Origin: an uncultured Bacteroidota bacterium
GTDB taxonomy: Bacteria; Bacteroidota; Bacteroidia; Chitinophagales; Chitinophagaceae
Direction: 5' to 3'
NCBI GenBank assembly: GCA_937928385.1
Contig: CALEZD010000037.1
Coordinates: 1-58,256 of the forward strand
DNA: 58,256 nt
The notes beneath the pieces were generated by a model. The model worked only from the letters and a program-made list of their open reading frames with translations, ran no database searches and had not been told where the DNA came from. The translations under genes were made by a program, and so were the position numbers. Below, one piece after another: positions 17,950 through 27,392 of this stretch. The stretch's first letter is position 1. Every line of letters begins with the position of its first letter.

Positions 17950-17977
17950 AAAAGGTGCGCAGAATAGCGCATTTCTT
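17950..17977 (+). terminator. Possible weak terminator after the small lipoprotein gene
   Basis: TGCGC/GCGCA pairing, extended by G-T pairs and followed by TTTCTTT, lies just after the stop codon. The stem is short and imperfect. Confidence 0.3.
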
Positions 17978-18054
17978 TCCGGCTATAAAAAAGCAATTAG
18001 TTAAATATATCTTCCTGCCCCTGTACGGGGTATAATATAGTCAGTCTTTTAATG

Positions 18055-18062
18055 TAGGTTTG
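18055..18062 (+). promoter_or_regulatory. -7 promoter box of the VWA gene
   Basis: TAGGTTTG matches TAnnTTTG, 20 nt before the ATG at 18083. No TTG at the expected distance. Confidence 0.4.
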
Positions 18063-18082
18063 TAGCTACTGAGTACTGAATA

Positions 18083-19963
18083 ATGCGCATCTACGTAGTT
18101 GTTGTATATATAATCCTGCTTTTTGTACCGGGTATATTATTTGCCCAAAAAGAAGAGAAAGAAAAAAATCCCAGAATACTGATATTGCTGGACGGCTCCT
18201 CGAGCATGCTGCACGAGTGGACCAAAGGCAACATACGATTTGAAGCTGCAGCCAAAATAATAGACAGGCTGATGGACAGCGTATATGCAGTAAACAGGGA
18301 AGTAGAATTTGCCCTGCGTGTATATGGCCACCAATATCCTACATCGGCCAACAACTGTTTTGACACCAAGCTGGAGGTGATGTTCAGCCAGGACAACTAT
18401 ACACAGATGCAGCTGAGGCTGGCTGCACTGCACCCACTGGGCATATCGCCTATTGCCTATTCCATACAAAAAGCGGCAGAACAGGACATGCAAAACCTGC
18501 GCGACAATAAATATAGCCTGATACTGATAACCGATGGGGGAGAAAGCTGCGAGGGTGATATATGTAAAGTGGTGGAAGAACTGCTCCGCAAGAAAATTGA
18601 TTTCAAGCCTTATATACTCAGCCTGGTAGATTATGCTCCGCTGCGCGCGCAATATGACTGTATGGGCGAATACCTGCTGGTGACCACACCCGATGAGATA
18701 GACCCTGTGGTGGGAAAGATAGTAGAATCGTACCGGCATACTTTTATACAGCCCATCGCCGTAACGAAAGCTATTGAAACGGCCAGGCAGGCGCCCAGCG
18801 TGCTGAAGGTGACCACGCCGGAGTTTAAAGTAAAACTACCCGACCCTGAGCCGGAACCCGAACCCCAAAAAGTAGTGGTGAAACAACCGGAGCCTGTTCA
18901 GCCTACACCCCCTCCGCCTGCAAAACCATCAAAGATTGTAGTAGCGGATGTGCAACCAAAACCCAGGCAGGAGGTAAGCATGTTGGCCACTACACATAAA
19001 AGGCGACTGCCGGTAATGTATTTTTCCAAAGGCAGCTTTAACCAGGTGAAAGTTCCTGTGCTGGTGATAAATATACCGGAACCTGAACCGGCACCCCAAC
19101 CCGAGCGCCCCAAAGAGCCTGTGTACAAACCTATGGCACCCGCGGCTGCCGCACCGGCACCTGTTGTAAAAACAACAAAGCCGGCACCCAAGACGGCAGA
19201 ATTTAGCATAACAAGAGAAGAAGCAACTGAGACTACTTTAGAATTATATTTCTGGGACGGACATGGCAAATATTATCAATCAGCTCCCGAAGTAGTGCTT
19301 CGCGACATGAAAACCAATGAGCCTGTACACAAATTTGAGCGTGATGTGGATGTGTATGGCAACCCAAGGCCACAGAAGGGTATAAAACCGGGAGCCTATA
19401 ATATCACATTTACAGGTAAAGATGGGTTTGTAGTTTCAAATGTTGAGGTTTTCCCCAATCAAAAAAATAAAATCCGTGTTATTGTTCCAATGGGTTCATT
19501 AACATTTACCTACTACAATAACCCCAGTCGTCCTGTAACAGAATTTAACGCTCGTGTCAGCCTGGCGTTAAAAAGGAATAATGTTACAGTGCAAAAATGT
19601 ACTGACCTTCTGCCTTATGAGACGGGCAACTATCATGTGGAGATAAATACAAACCCGATATCGCACAGAAATGTTGACCTGGATTTCGGATTGACAGTCA
19701 GTCTTGGCCTGGATGAACCCGGACAAATAAAAGTTAATAACTCCAGGGGCTACAAATCAGAATTTCATTATCAACTTGGCGACAGGTATCAGAGATTTCA
19801 ACCACAGAATGTAAAGGGCAACGCATCTCAATTTGAATTCCTGATACAGCCCGGCAGGTATAAGATTTTTTATATTACCGACCCGCTGGTGCCCAACCCC
19901 CAGCCTAAGATGAAAGAGTTTATCATTAAGAGCAATACCATTACCGAACTAACTTTGGATTGA
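18083..19963 (+). CDS. Secreted von Willebrand factor A domain protein with Pro-rich linker
   Basis: A 626-residue protein with a signal peptide ending near LFAQ and a VWA domain (about residues 28-225). The MIDAS metal site is visible as LDGSSSM (Asp37), with a later ITDGGESC. A proline- and glutamate-rich linker (about 250-375, with PEPEPEP and PTPPPPAKP) joins it to a C-terminal beta-rich region (380-626) that I cannot name; it contains two sandwich-like repeats ending in PG-type turns. VWA proteins bind proteins through a metal ion, so a periplasmic or surface adhesion or assembly role is possible. Two acetyltransferase-like genes follow within 5 nt and by overlap. Confidence 0.82.
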   Translation: MRIYVVVVYIILLFVPGILFAQKEEKEKNPRILILLDGSSSMLHEWTKGNIRFEAAAKIIDRLMDSVYAVNREVEFALRVYGHQYPTSANNCFDTKLEVMFSQDNYTQMQLRLAALHPLGISPIAYSIQKAAEQDMQNLRDNKYSLILITDGGESCEGDICKVVEELLRKKIDFKPYILSLVDYAPLRAQYDCMGEYLLVTTPDEIDPVVGKIVESYRHTFIQPIAVTKAIETARQAPSVLKVTTPEFKVKLPDPEPEPEPQKVVVKQPEPVQPTPPPPAKPSKIVVADVQPKPRQEVSMLATTHKRRLPVMYFSKGSFNQVKVPVLVINIPEPEPAPQPERPKEPVYKPMAPAAAAPAPVVKTTKPAPKTAEFSITREEATETTLELYFWDGHGKYYQSAPEVVLRDMKTNEPVHKFERDVDVYGNPRPQKGIKPGAYNITFTGKDGFVVSNVEVFPNQKNKIRVIVPMGSLTFTYYNNPSRPVTEFNARVSLALKRNNVTVQKCTDLLPYETGNYHVEINTNPISHRNVDLDFGLTVSLGLDEPGQIKVNNSRGYKSEFHYQLGDRYQRFQPQNVKGNASQFEFLIQPGRYKIFYITDPLVPNPQPKMKEFIIKSNTITELTLD

Positions 19964-19967
19964 TACT

Positions 19968-20402
19968 ATGCTTCGTTTCAGAACCATTACGCCTCACGAC
20001 AATGAGTACGCGGATGTATTTGCACTGCGGGAAGAAATACTGCGCAAACCGCTTGGGCTATCACTGCACGATGAGGACCTGGGCAATGAAGTGAATGAGT
20101 ATATACTGGTGGCGGAAGAAGAGGATATAATTGTAGCCTGCCTTATTCTCACCCCTCGTAATGAACAGATGGTACAACTAAGACAGATGGCCGTAGGTGA
20201 ACATAAGCAGGGGAAAAGTATTGGCAGACAATTAGTGGGCTATGCCGAACAATTTGCATGGGAGAAAGGTTATACACAAATCATGCTGCACGCACGTATG
20301 GTAGCTAAGGGATTTTATGAAAAACTGGACTACACGCAGCAGGGCGGTATATTTACAGAAGTGAACATACCACATGTGGAAATGGTAAAAAACAAACCTT
20401 GA
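19968..20402 (+). CDS. GNAT-family N-acetyltransferase
   Basis: A 144-residue GNAT enzyme. The acetyl-CoA-binding segment reads LRQMAVGEHKQGKSIGRQLV, followed by the usual helix and GFYEKLDY near the C-terminus. The substrate is unknown. It begins 5 nt after the VWA gene and its TGA stop overlaps the TTG start of the next gene, so the three form an operon. Confidence 0.85.
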   Translation: MLRFRTITPHDNEYADVFALREEILRKPLGLSLHDEDLGNEVNEYILVAEEEDIIVACLILTPRNEQMVQLRQMAVGEHKQGKSIGRQLVGYAEQFAWEKGYTQIMLHARMVAKGFYEKLDYTQQGGIFTEVNIPHVEMVKNKP

Positions 20403-21556
20403 CAAACTGCGGCAATAAGCATAAAGGCATAGATGTACTACTATTTACAGACAGTGAAGCACTGCCGCCTGAATGGAACAGCTTAATACCCCCGGGCCAC
20501 TTCTTGCAAAGCCAACAACTCAAAGTTGCTGAACAGTCTTCGTTACCGGATATCAGTTTCTCCTACGCATTGGTGTACGATAACAATATACCTGTACTTG
20601 CTGCAGGGTTTCAGTTGTTGCAGCTTAAGGCAAAACATCTGAACCATAACATGGTGGAACCATGGAAGTATGTAGCCTGGCAATTGTATACCGGTGTAGC
20701 GAGGCCCAAACTGTTGGTGAGCGGGCACTTGTTCAGGCACGATGTTCATTCTGTTTTTTGTGCAGGTGGCATATCGGGTTATGATATATATACCTATTAC
20801 AAAGAGGCGATAGATGCAGCCATGCGCAAAAGCTGTGCATCGGCGGTGCTGATAAAAGATATGCCCGCCCGGCTGGATAAATACTTCTGCAACTACGAGC
20901 CCGGGTACATGATGCTGCGCAACGATATATCTATGGAAATGGATATACCCGCTGCATGGCAAACCATAGATGATTATGAACATGCGTTGAAACATAAGTA
21001 TGCCCAACGATACAGGAAAATAAGAGAGCGCTGGCATGAACTGGATATAAAGGAATTGGGTATAGCGCAGGTGTCTGAACACAAAGACAGCCTATATGCA
21101 CTGTACCAACAGGTGACTAATCACCAGCGTGTACGTATCGGGTTGCTTAGCCCCGAATTTATACCCAAGCTGAAACAACATGACGATCGGCTGAAAGTAT
21201 GGGGCATATATGAAGGTGTAAAGCTCATCGGTTTTTTCAGCGCATGGGTGTACGAGGATACTTTTGATATGTTTTACATAGGGTTCGACTATGAGAAGAA
21301 CAAGGAATATAATCTCTACTTCAATATACTCTTTTTCGCTATCGAACAGGCTATCAGTTACAGGAAGCCTAAACTGATACTTGGCCGCACCGCACTGGAT
21401 GCCAAAGCCCGCCTGGGGTGCAGGCCACGGTACCTGTCTACTTTCCTGTATATTAAGAATGGTATAGTGCGCAGCCGCATCATGCAGGCACAGAATAATA
21501 CTACCACAAACGAAGGCGCATGGGAAAACAGGCACCCGTTCAGGAAAAACAATTAG
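20399..21556 (+). CDS. GNAT/FemAB-like acyltransferase superfamily protein
   Basis: A 385-residue protein that looks like the two-lobed GNAT proteins related to FemAB. The C-terminal lobe shows WGIYEGVKLIGFFSAWVYED and DMFYIGFDYEKNKEYNLYFN, typical of the acyl-CoA or aminoacyl-tRNA binding region. A peptidyl- or amino-acyl transfer role in the envelope is possible but unproven. The frame contains no ATG before residue ~90 and is closed by an upstream stop, so the TTG at 20399, overlapping the previous TGA (TTGA), is the only sensible start. It ends with a 4-bp overlap with polA. Confidence 0.65.
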   Translation: MTNCGNKHKGIDVLLFTDSEALPPEWNSLIPPGHFLQSQQLKVAEQSSLPDISFSYALVYDNNIPVLAAGFQLLQLKAKHLNHNMVEPWKYVAWQLYTGVARPKLLVSGHLFRHDVHSVFCAGGISGYDIYTYYKEAIDAAMRKSCASAVLIKDMPARLDKYFCNYEPGYMMLRNDISMEMDIPAAWQTIDDYEHALKHKYAQRYRKIRERWHELDIKELGIAQVSEHKDSLYALYQQVTNHQRVRIGLLSPEFIPKLKQHDDRLKVWGIYEGVKLIGFFSAWVYEDTFDMFYIGFDYEKNKEYNLYFNILFFAIEQAISYRKPKLILGRTALDAKARLGCRPRYLSTFLYIKNGIVRSRIMQAQNNTTTNEGAWENRHPFRKNN

Positions 21557-24402
21557 TGCGCCGCCAACCAGTTGGCGCCTACGCCCGCCTCAGCGTTTAC
21601 AGGTACATCATAAGGTAATAGCATAGCGCTTTCCATACTTCGTACCACTAACTCTTTCATTTCATCCACTTCATTTTCAGGTACATCGAATACCAATTCA
21701 TCGTGCACCTGTAGAATCATTTTTGATTTAAGCGTGGTTTTCTTCATCTCGTGGTACACCTTTATCATGGCCAGCTTTATCATGTCGGCTGCTGTGCCCT
21801 GTATGGGCGAATTGATGGCGTTGCGCTCGGCAAAGCCACGCACTGTCTGGTTGGCCGAGTTGATATCCGCCAAGTAGCGCTTGCGGCCTTTCAATGTCTG
21901 CACATAACCGTGCTCGCGGGCGAAGTTGATGGTTTCATCCATATACCGCTTGATACCGGGGTATTGTGTGAAGTAGTTATCAATTATCTCTTTGGCCTCT
22001 GTGCGACCTATGCCCAACGAGCCAGCCAGCCCAAAAGCCGTTTGCCCGTATATGATACCAAAGTTGACAGCTTTGGCTGCTCGGCGCATTTCTTTGGTTA
22101 CTTCTGTTTCATCTACACCGTACACCCGCGCAGCAGTAGCAGTGTGTATATCCTTATTGTCTTTAAAGGCCTGTATCATCGCCTCGTCGTTGCTAATGGC
22201 GGCCACAATGCGCAATTCCACCTGCGAGTAGTCGGCAGAAAGTAATACCCAGCCACTCTCGCGGGGGATGAATGCTTTTCTTATTTCCCTGCCCCTGTCG
22301 GTACGTATGGGTATATTCTGCAGGTTGGGGTTGATGCTGCTGAGCCTGCCCGTTACCGCTACCGACTGGTTGAAGTTGGTATGTACTCTGCCTGTACGCG
22401 GATTAATCATTGTCGGCAGTGCATCTACATAAGTACTTTTCAGTTTAGACAGCTCCCGGAAGACAAGTATATTATCTACTATCGCATGTTTGCCCTGTAG
22501 TTTTTGCAACACATCTTCGCCCGTGGCATACTGTCCTGTTTTAGTCTTTTTGGCTTTGTCGTCCAGCTTCAGTTTGTCAAACAGTACTTCGCCCAGCTGC
22601 TTGGGCGATGCCAGGTTGAAGGCTATACCTGCTTGTTGGTACACGCTTTCTTCAGCGGCCTTTATGTCCCGCTCCAGTTCTTTCGAGTAATCTTTCAGGA
22701 AGTTGATGTCAATACCCACTCCTTCAAATTCCATATCCAGTAATACAGGGACCAGCGGGTTTTCCACCTCCGCAAATACCGGCCTCACTTCGCATTTGTC
22801 CAGCAGCGGGTCAAGCGCATGTTTCAATTGCAGGGTTACGTCCGCATCTTCCGCAGCATATTCCTTTACATCTTCCAGCGGCACATCTTTCATACTGCCC
22901 TGGCTCTTGCCTTTTTTGCCTATCAGCGTCTCTATAGATATAGGTTCATAGCCAAGGTACTTGCCGCTCATAGCATCCATATTGTGTTTGCCTTCGGGCT
23001 CTATTACATAATGCGCCAGCATGGTATCGTATATCTTTCCCTTCAACTCAATGCCATACCATTTAAACATCAGCATATCATACTTGATGTTTTGCCCAAT
23101 CCATGTGATGTCCTGCTTGTCAAATACAGGCTTGAATATATTGATGAACTGCTGCACAGCCTCTTTGCCTTCGGGCATGGCTACGTAATATGCTTTACCT
23201 TTTTCCCAGCATACACTCATGCCCAATATATCCGCCATGTTAGCGTCTATATTGGTGGTTTCAGTATCAAATGCAATTTCTTGCTGTTGCAGCATTTCGT
23301 CTAACAGCTTTTTGGCTGCAGCTTCATCCTGCACCAGTATATATTCGTGCGGCGTGGTTGTGGCTGTCGCTAAATCGTGTATGGTGGTCGGCTCTGCAAC
23401 AGGCTCAGCTACTGCTATGTCTGCATACAGGGTTGCCGCCTTAGCTTGTGGTATGGGGTTACCAAACAGGTCGAGCGGCGCATTGGCATCTGCAACCGTA
23501 TTTGTTTCAGCACCGGCAACAGGCACATCTTCACCCAATATTCTTTTGCCCAGTGTTTTGAATTCCAGCTCTGCAAATACTTCTCTCAGTACATCTTTAT
23601 TCGGCGGGTCCACCCTGAAGTTCTCTTCATGAAAGTTGACAGGGACATTGGTAATAATCGTTGCCAGTTTTTTCGACATGATGGCCAGGTCTTTATTATC
23701 CCTGATTTTCTCCCCCAGCTTTCCTTTTATGTTTTCTGCGTTGGCCAGTATATTTTCCAGGGTATCGTATTCAGCCAATAGTTTGGCGGCTGTTTTTTCG
23801 CCCACACCGGGTATGCCGGGTATGTTATCTACCGAGTCGCCCATCAGGCCCAGCATATCTATTACCTGGTCCACTCGTTTGATGCCCCATTTCTCACACA
23901 CTTCTTTCGGACCCAGTATCTCTACACCATTGCCCTGGTAGCTGGGTTTGTATATATATATATTGTCGCGTACCAACTGGCCGTAGTCCTTATCAGGTGT
24001 TACCATGTACACTTCATAGCCCATGTCTGCAGCTTCGTAAGCCAGCCCGCCTATCACATCATCGGCCTCAAAACCATCGCTCTCCATTACAGGAATATTG
24101 AACCCTTCTATAATGCGCTTGATATCGGGCACTGCTATTACCAGGTCCTCGGGTGTTTCCTGGCGGTTAGCTTTGTAATCTGCAAAATCAACATGCCTTT
24201 CCGTTGGAGCCGATGTATCGAACACCACGGCCAGGTGGGTGGGGTTTTCTTTGCGTATCAGGTCGTACAGCGTATTGGTGAAGCCAAACTGCGCATTGGT
24301 GTTCTTGCCCTTGCTGGTGATGCGCGGCGAACGTATCAATGCATAATAGGCACGGAATATCAATGCATAAGCATCTAAGAGGAAAAGTTTTTTATCAGCC
24401 AT
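21553..24402 (-). CDS. polA: DNA polymerase I
   Basis: This 949-residue enzyme fills gaps and removes RNA primers in replication and repair. The 5'-3' exonuclease domain spans about residues 4-260 (LLDAYALIFRAYYALI; SDGFEADDVIGGLA; GVGEKTAAKLL). A low-complexity linker follows (about 290-345). The 3'-5' proofreading domain has intact acidic residues (FDTETTNID; GQNIKYDMLMF; AAEDADVT), unlike the inactive versions of some bacteria. The polymerase domain holds motif A (SADYSQVELRI), motif B (RRAAKAVNFGIIYG) and motif C (QVHDELVFDVP). Its 3' end overlaps the convergent acyltransferase gene by 4 bp. Confidence 0.97.
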   Translation of the reverse strand: MADKKLFLLDAYALIFRAYYALIRSPRITSKGKNTNAQFGFTNTLYDLIRKENPTHLAVVFDTSAPTERHVDFADYKANRQETPEDLVIAVPDIKRIIEGFNIPVMESDGFEADDVIGGLAYEAADMGYEVYMVTPDKDYGQLVRDNIYIYKPSYQGNGVEILGPKEVCEKWGIKRVDQVIDMLGLMGDSVDNIPGIPGVGEKTAAKLLAEYDTLENILANAENIKGKLGEKIRDNKDLAIMSKKLATIITNVPVNFHEENFRVDPPNKDVLREVFAELEFKTLGKRILGEDVPVAGAETNTVADANAPLDLFGNPIPQAKAATLYADIAVAEPVAEPTTIHDLATATTTPHEYILVQDEAAAKKLLDEMLQQQEIAFDTETTNIDANMADILGMSVCWEKGKAYYVAMPEGKEAVQQFINIFKPVFDKQDITWIGQNIKYDMLMFKWYGIELKGKIYDTMLAHYVIEPEGKHNMDAMSGKYLGYEPISIETLIGKKGKSQGSMKDVPLEDVKEYAAEDADVTLQLKHALDPLLDKCEVRPVFAEVENPLVPVLLDMEFEGVGIDINFLKDYSKELERDIKAAEESVYQQAGIAFNLASPKQLGEVLFDKLKLDDKAKKTKTGQYATGEDVLQKLQGKHAIVDNILVFRELSKLKSTYVDALPTMINPRTGRVHTNFNQSVAVTGRLSSINPNLQNIPIRTDRGREIRKAFIPRESGWVLLSADYSQVELRIVAAISNDEAMIQAFKDNKDIHTATAARVYGVDETEVTKEMRRAAKAVNFGIIYGQTAFGLAGSLGIGRTEAKEIIDNYFTQYPGIKRYMDETINFAREHGYVQTLKGRKRYLADINSANQTVRGFAERNAINSPIQGTAADMIKLAMIKVYHEMKKTTLKSKMILQVHDELVFDVPENEVDEMKELVVRSMESAMLLPYDVPVNAEAGVGANWLAAH

Positions 24403-24452
24403 GCGGTAAATTTAAGATTTTGGGTTGAGAGTGCGGGTAAAGGTATTATGTA

Positions 24453-24478
24453 AATAGCCCCGCAATTGCGAGGCTATT
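24453..24478 (-). terminator. Inverted repeat between the kinase-RapZ gene and polA
   Basis: AATAGCC (24453-24459) pairs with GGCTATT (24472-24478), with an inner CGCAATTGCG palindrome separated by one mismatch. It lies downstream of the minus-strand APH-RapZ gene. There is no good U-run, so factor-independent termination is uncertain. Confidence 0.45.
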
Positions 24479-24506
24479 GTATATAAATGTTGTAAAGTAT
24501 AATAGC

Positions 24507-25979
24507 CTATTTAGCAGCTACTTCTTCTGTCACCCAGTTTTCTTTGTTCAGGTGGGTAACTTCTACCGGTATCTTGTACTTATTTTTCAGGTAAGCAGCA
24601 AGATGTTCCGCCGCAAATACTGAGCGGTGTTGGCCTCCCGTGCAGCCGAATGACACACTTAGATGGTCAAACCCACGTGCCAGGTAATCTTCTACATTAA
24701 TAGATACAAGCCCCTCTGCATGGGCCAGGAATTCACCCATACGGGTTTCCCTGTCCAGGAAGTTTTTTACGGCTTCGTCATTACCTGACAAGAATTTATA
24801 GTCTTTGTATCGCCCCGGATTTTTCACGCCCCTGCAATCGAATACATAACCACCACCGTGGCTGGATTTATCTTTTGGTACACCATTCTTCTTGTATGAA
24901 AAACTGGTGATTTGAACCTGCAGGCTTACATTTTCAGAGGGCTGTGGTACAGCATAATACTCCTGCATGGCGGCAGAAGATATGTTGTCGAGCAAGGCGC
25001 GCAATTCAGAATAAGTAGGTATCTGTGTATGTTCATGCAGAAACACATTCAGGTTTTTAAGTGCCGGCCCTATGCTGGTACGAAAGTGCGGTTTGTTTTC
25101 CAGCAAGCCCCTGAAACCATAAGCGCCTAATACCTGCAACATGCGCAGTAATACAAACTGAAAATATCCCCTGCGGAAATATATCTCTTCCACACGACTG
25201 ATTTTCAGCTCTTCCATTGCTGTTACATATTTGTTCAGCATGTCTTCCTTCCATGCATCGGGCAACTGGGCCTTCGCCTGCCATAGCAGAGAAGCAAGGT
25301 CATAAGCGGGGGGGCCCTGCATAGCGCCCTGGTAATCTATAAAGTACACCTTGCCTTCATATATCATGATGTTGCGGCTCTGGAAATCGCGATACATCAA
25401 TGCCTGCGGCTGTATACGCCCCAGGTCGCGGCTGAGGGATTCCATTTCATCCATCAGCGCATTCTTATCATAAGGTATCTTTTGCAGGTCGGCGAAGTAA
25501 TATTTGAAATACAGCAGGTCGGCCATGATAGCTTTCTCGTCAAATTGTTTGGACGAGAAGCACTGGTTGTAATTACATTCACGTCCTGCCAGCCATTGCA
25601 CCCTTACCAACTGCTCCACAGCTTTGTGAAAATAGTCTTTCACCTTATCTGTATGGCCTTCTTCCATCAGCAGGTCGAACAGGGATGTGCTGCCCAGGTC
25701 TTGCTGCAGGTAGTACCTTCTTTCGCGGCCTACCTTATATACTTCAGGTACGTTTATTTCGTGCTTGCGAAACAGCTCTGTGAAATAGAAGTAAGAATTG
25801 TTTTCTGCAACGTTGGAATTATAGGTGCCTATAGCCGAAATTTTATCAGCCTGGAGCCTGTAATACCGCCTGTCCGAACCTGATACCGGCATCGGGGTAA
25901 CCGACTGCGGTTTAATATTAAAATGGTCTTCAAATAGTTTTTCTAACGCACTGATGTTATCTGTAACAGATACTGTCAT
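24507..25979 (-). CDS. APH-type phosphotransferase fused to RapZ C-terminal domain
   Basis: A 490-residue fusion. Residues ~10-340 form an aminoglycoside-phosphotransferase-like kinase of the AmgK kind. The catalytic loop is YRDFQSRNIM, with tyrosine where histidine is usual in the Brenner motif; the metal-binding Asp is in FIDYQGAMQ, followed by PAYDLASLLWQA. Residues ~365-480 are a RapZ C-terminal domain (FDCRGVKNPGR, FLDRETRMGEFL, SFGCTGGQHRSVFAAEHLA), which in enterobacteria senses glucosamine-6-phosphate. AmgK phosphorylates N-acetylmuramate in cell-wall recycling, so an amino-sugar kinase with its own sensor domain is a reasonable inference. The nucleotidyltransferase partner MurU is not adjacent. 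It overlaps sixA by 4 bp (ATGA). Confidence 0.85.
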   Translation of the reverse strand: MTVSVTDNISALEKLFEDHFNIKPQSVTPMPVSGSDRRYYRLQADKISAIGTYNSNVAENNSYFYFTELFRKHEINVPEVYKVGRERRYYLQQDLGSTSLFDLLMEEGHTDKVKDYFHKAVEQLVRVQWLAGRECNYNQCFSSKQFDEKAIMADLLYFKYYFADLQKIPYDKNALMDEMESLSRDLGRIQPQALMYRDFQSRNIMIYEGKVYFIDYQGAMQGPPAYDLASLLWQAKAQLPDAWKEDMLNKYVTAMEELKISRVEEIYFRRGYFQFVLLRMLQVLGAYGFRGLLENKPHFRTSIGPALKNLNVFLHEHTQIPTYSELRALLDNISSAAMQEYYAVPQPSENVSLQVQITSFSYKKNGVPKDKSSHGGGYVFDCRGVKNPGRYKDYKFLSGNDEAVKNFLDRETRMGEFLAHAEGLVSINVEDYLARGFDHLSVSFGCTGGQHRSVFAAEHLAAYLKNKYKIPVEVTHLNKENWVTEEVAAK

Positions 25980-26479
25980 ATATTTTTCTTAGGATACTCA
26001 AATAAAATTACGCTCTTCTCTACTCTGCTGAATTCATTCCATGCCTTCAGTTCAAATTCTGCGCCAACTATACCGCAGGTGGGCATATTGTCAGTATGAA
26101 ACGAGGGCGACAACTCGTTGACAAACTGGGTGATGCCGGGGTTGTGTGCTACTATGAACACTGTTTGTACATTATCATCCACCTCGTACAGCACCTCTTC
26201 AAATACCGCGGGGATACAATGATACAACTTATCGTACCATTTTATCTCATTCACATCGTAACCGATTGCAGCGGCTATCTTTTTGGCAGTTTGAGCGGCA
26301 CGTTTGGCAGTACTGCTGATAATCAGGCCGGGTTTGATATTCAATTGCTTCAACCTTTCACCCATCTTAGGTGCATCCGTTTCCCCCCTGTCGTTCAATG
26401 GCCTTTCATAATCACTTTGCAAAGGGTTTTTCCAACTGGACTTCGCATGCCTGATCATAAATAAACTTCGCCGTTCCAT
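25976..26479 (-). CDS. sixA: SixA-like histidine phosphatase
   Basis: A 167-residue member of the histidine phosphatase superfamily. The phosphohistidine nucleophile is in MIRHAKSSW, with STAKRAAQTA and the second histidine in IVAHNPGI. The RHAKSSW form is that of SixA, which removes phosphate from histidine-phosphotransfer proteins. The substrate here is unknown. It is coupled at both ends: TAATG overlap with lpxH upstream and ATGA overlap with the kinase-RapZ gene downstream. Confidence 0.85.
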   Translation of the reverse strand: MERRSLFMIRHAKSSWKNPLQSDYERPLNDRGETDAPKMGERLKQLNIKPGLIISSTAKRAAQTAKKIAAAIGYDVNEIKWYDKLYHCIPAVFEEVLYEVDDNVQTVFIVAHNPGITQFVNELSPSFHTDNMPTCGIVGAEFELKAWNEFSRVEKSVILFEYPKKNI

Positions 26480-27240
26480 TACTTCTGTTTATAGTATTCC
26501 AGTTTCAATTCTTTACCATCAAATACAGCATAACTGTCGTAGCGTATCCAATCGCCCAGGTTGATGTATAAACTATCGCCCGGCAGTGGGTACTCTATGG
26601 CTATATGCCTGTGACCAAAAATGAAATAATCAATATGTTCCTTCTTCAGCGTATCTAAACAAAACTGAACCAGGTATTCCTTTTCCGGCCCCTGAAATGT
26701 TTCTTCATCACCCTCGGTATGTTTCGGCCCGCGCTGGCTGAACCATTCTGCCATGCCCACACCTGTGTCCGGGTGTATCCTTCTATACAACCATTGTGCC
26801 ATTTTGTTGCGCAACACGGATTTTAACAGCTTGTAGCCGTAATCGCCGGGGCCCAGGCCATCGCCGTGGCCAATGAAGAACTTTTTCCCGTTGAATTCGC
26901 GCTCAACCGGCTTGTGGTGTACAGGTATGTTCAGTTCGTCCATAAAGTAATCCACCATCCACAAATCGTGATTGCCGGTGAAGGCTTCTATGTGCAAACC
27001 ACTGTCCGATAATTCGGCCAGCTTGCCTAAAAAACGGGTATAACCTTTGGGGACTACTTTGCGGTATTCAAACCAGGCATCAAACAAATCGCCTACTAAG
27101 TATAGCTGCTCCGCATCGTGCTTTATTTCGTCCAGCCAGTTGCATATGCGTTTTTCGCGGGCTATGCTGGAGGCACGGTCGGGAATGCCGAGATGAAAGT
27201 CGGAAGCGAAATATATTTTTTTGCCCTCGGGTAACTGCAT
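26479..27240 (-). CDS. lpxH: UDP-2,3-diacylglucosamine diphosphatase
   Basis: A 253-residue calcineurin-like phosphoesterase that hydrolyses UDP-2,3-diacylglucosamine to lipid X in lipid A synthesis at the inner membrane. All metal motifs are present: ASDFHLG, LVGDLFDAW, TGNHD, GHGDG and FGHRH. Its length and the NLGDW segment fit the Bacteroidetes LpxH group. It heads the operon lpxH - sixA - APH/RapZ, divergent from the methionine genes. Confidence 0.92.
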   Translation of the reverse strand: MQLPEGKKIYFASDFHLGIPDRASSIAREKRICNWLDEIKHDAEQLYLVGDLFDAWFEYRKVVPKGYTRFLGKLAELSDSGLHIEAFTGNHDLWMVDYFMDELNIPVHHKPVEREFNGKKFFIGHGDGLGPGDYGYKLLKSVLRNKMAQWLYRRIHPDTGVGMAEWFSQRGPKHTEGDEETFQGPEKEYLVQFCLDTLKKEHIDYFIFGHRHIAIEYPLPGDSLYINLGDWIRYDSYAVFDGKELKLEYYKQK

Positions 27241-27340
27241 GGGGTATGCTGAATACAGGGGTGCAATTTAACTCAAATAATATGTTTATCCGTTAAACGC
27301 CTTGTTAATAGGGGCAAAACAGGGCATTAAAAAATTTTAT

Positions 27341-27372
27341 TTGGAAATTAGAAACCCCCGATTATATCTTTG
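27341..27372 (+). promoter_or_regulatory. Promoter of the SAM-riboswitch operon
   Basis: TTG at 27341-27343 and TATCTTTG at 27365-27372, separated by exactly 21 nt, match the Bacteroidetes -33/-7 promoter. The predicted start at about 27379 lies just upstream of the riboswitch P1 helix at 27394. The same 21-nt spacing recurs in the tRNA-His promoter. Confidence 0.8.
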
Positions 27373-27392
27373 CACCAGTTCTTTACAACGAT

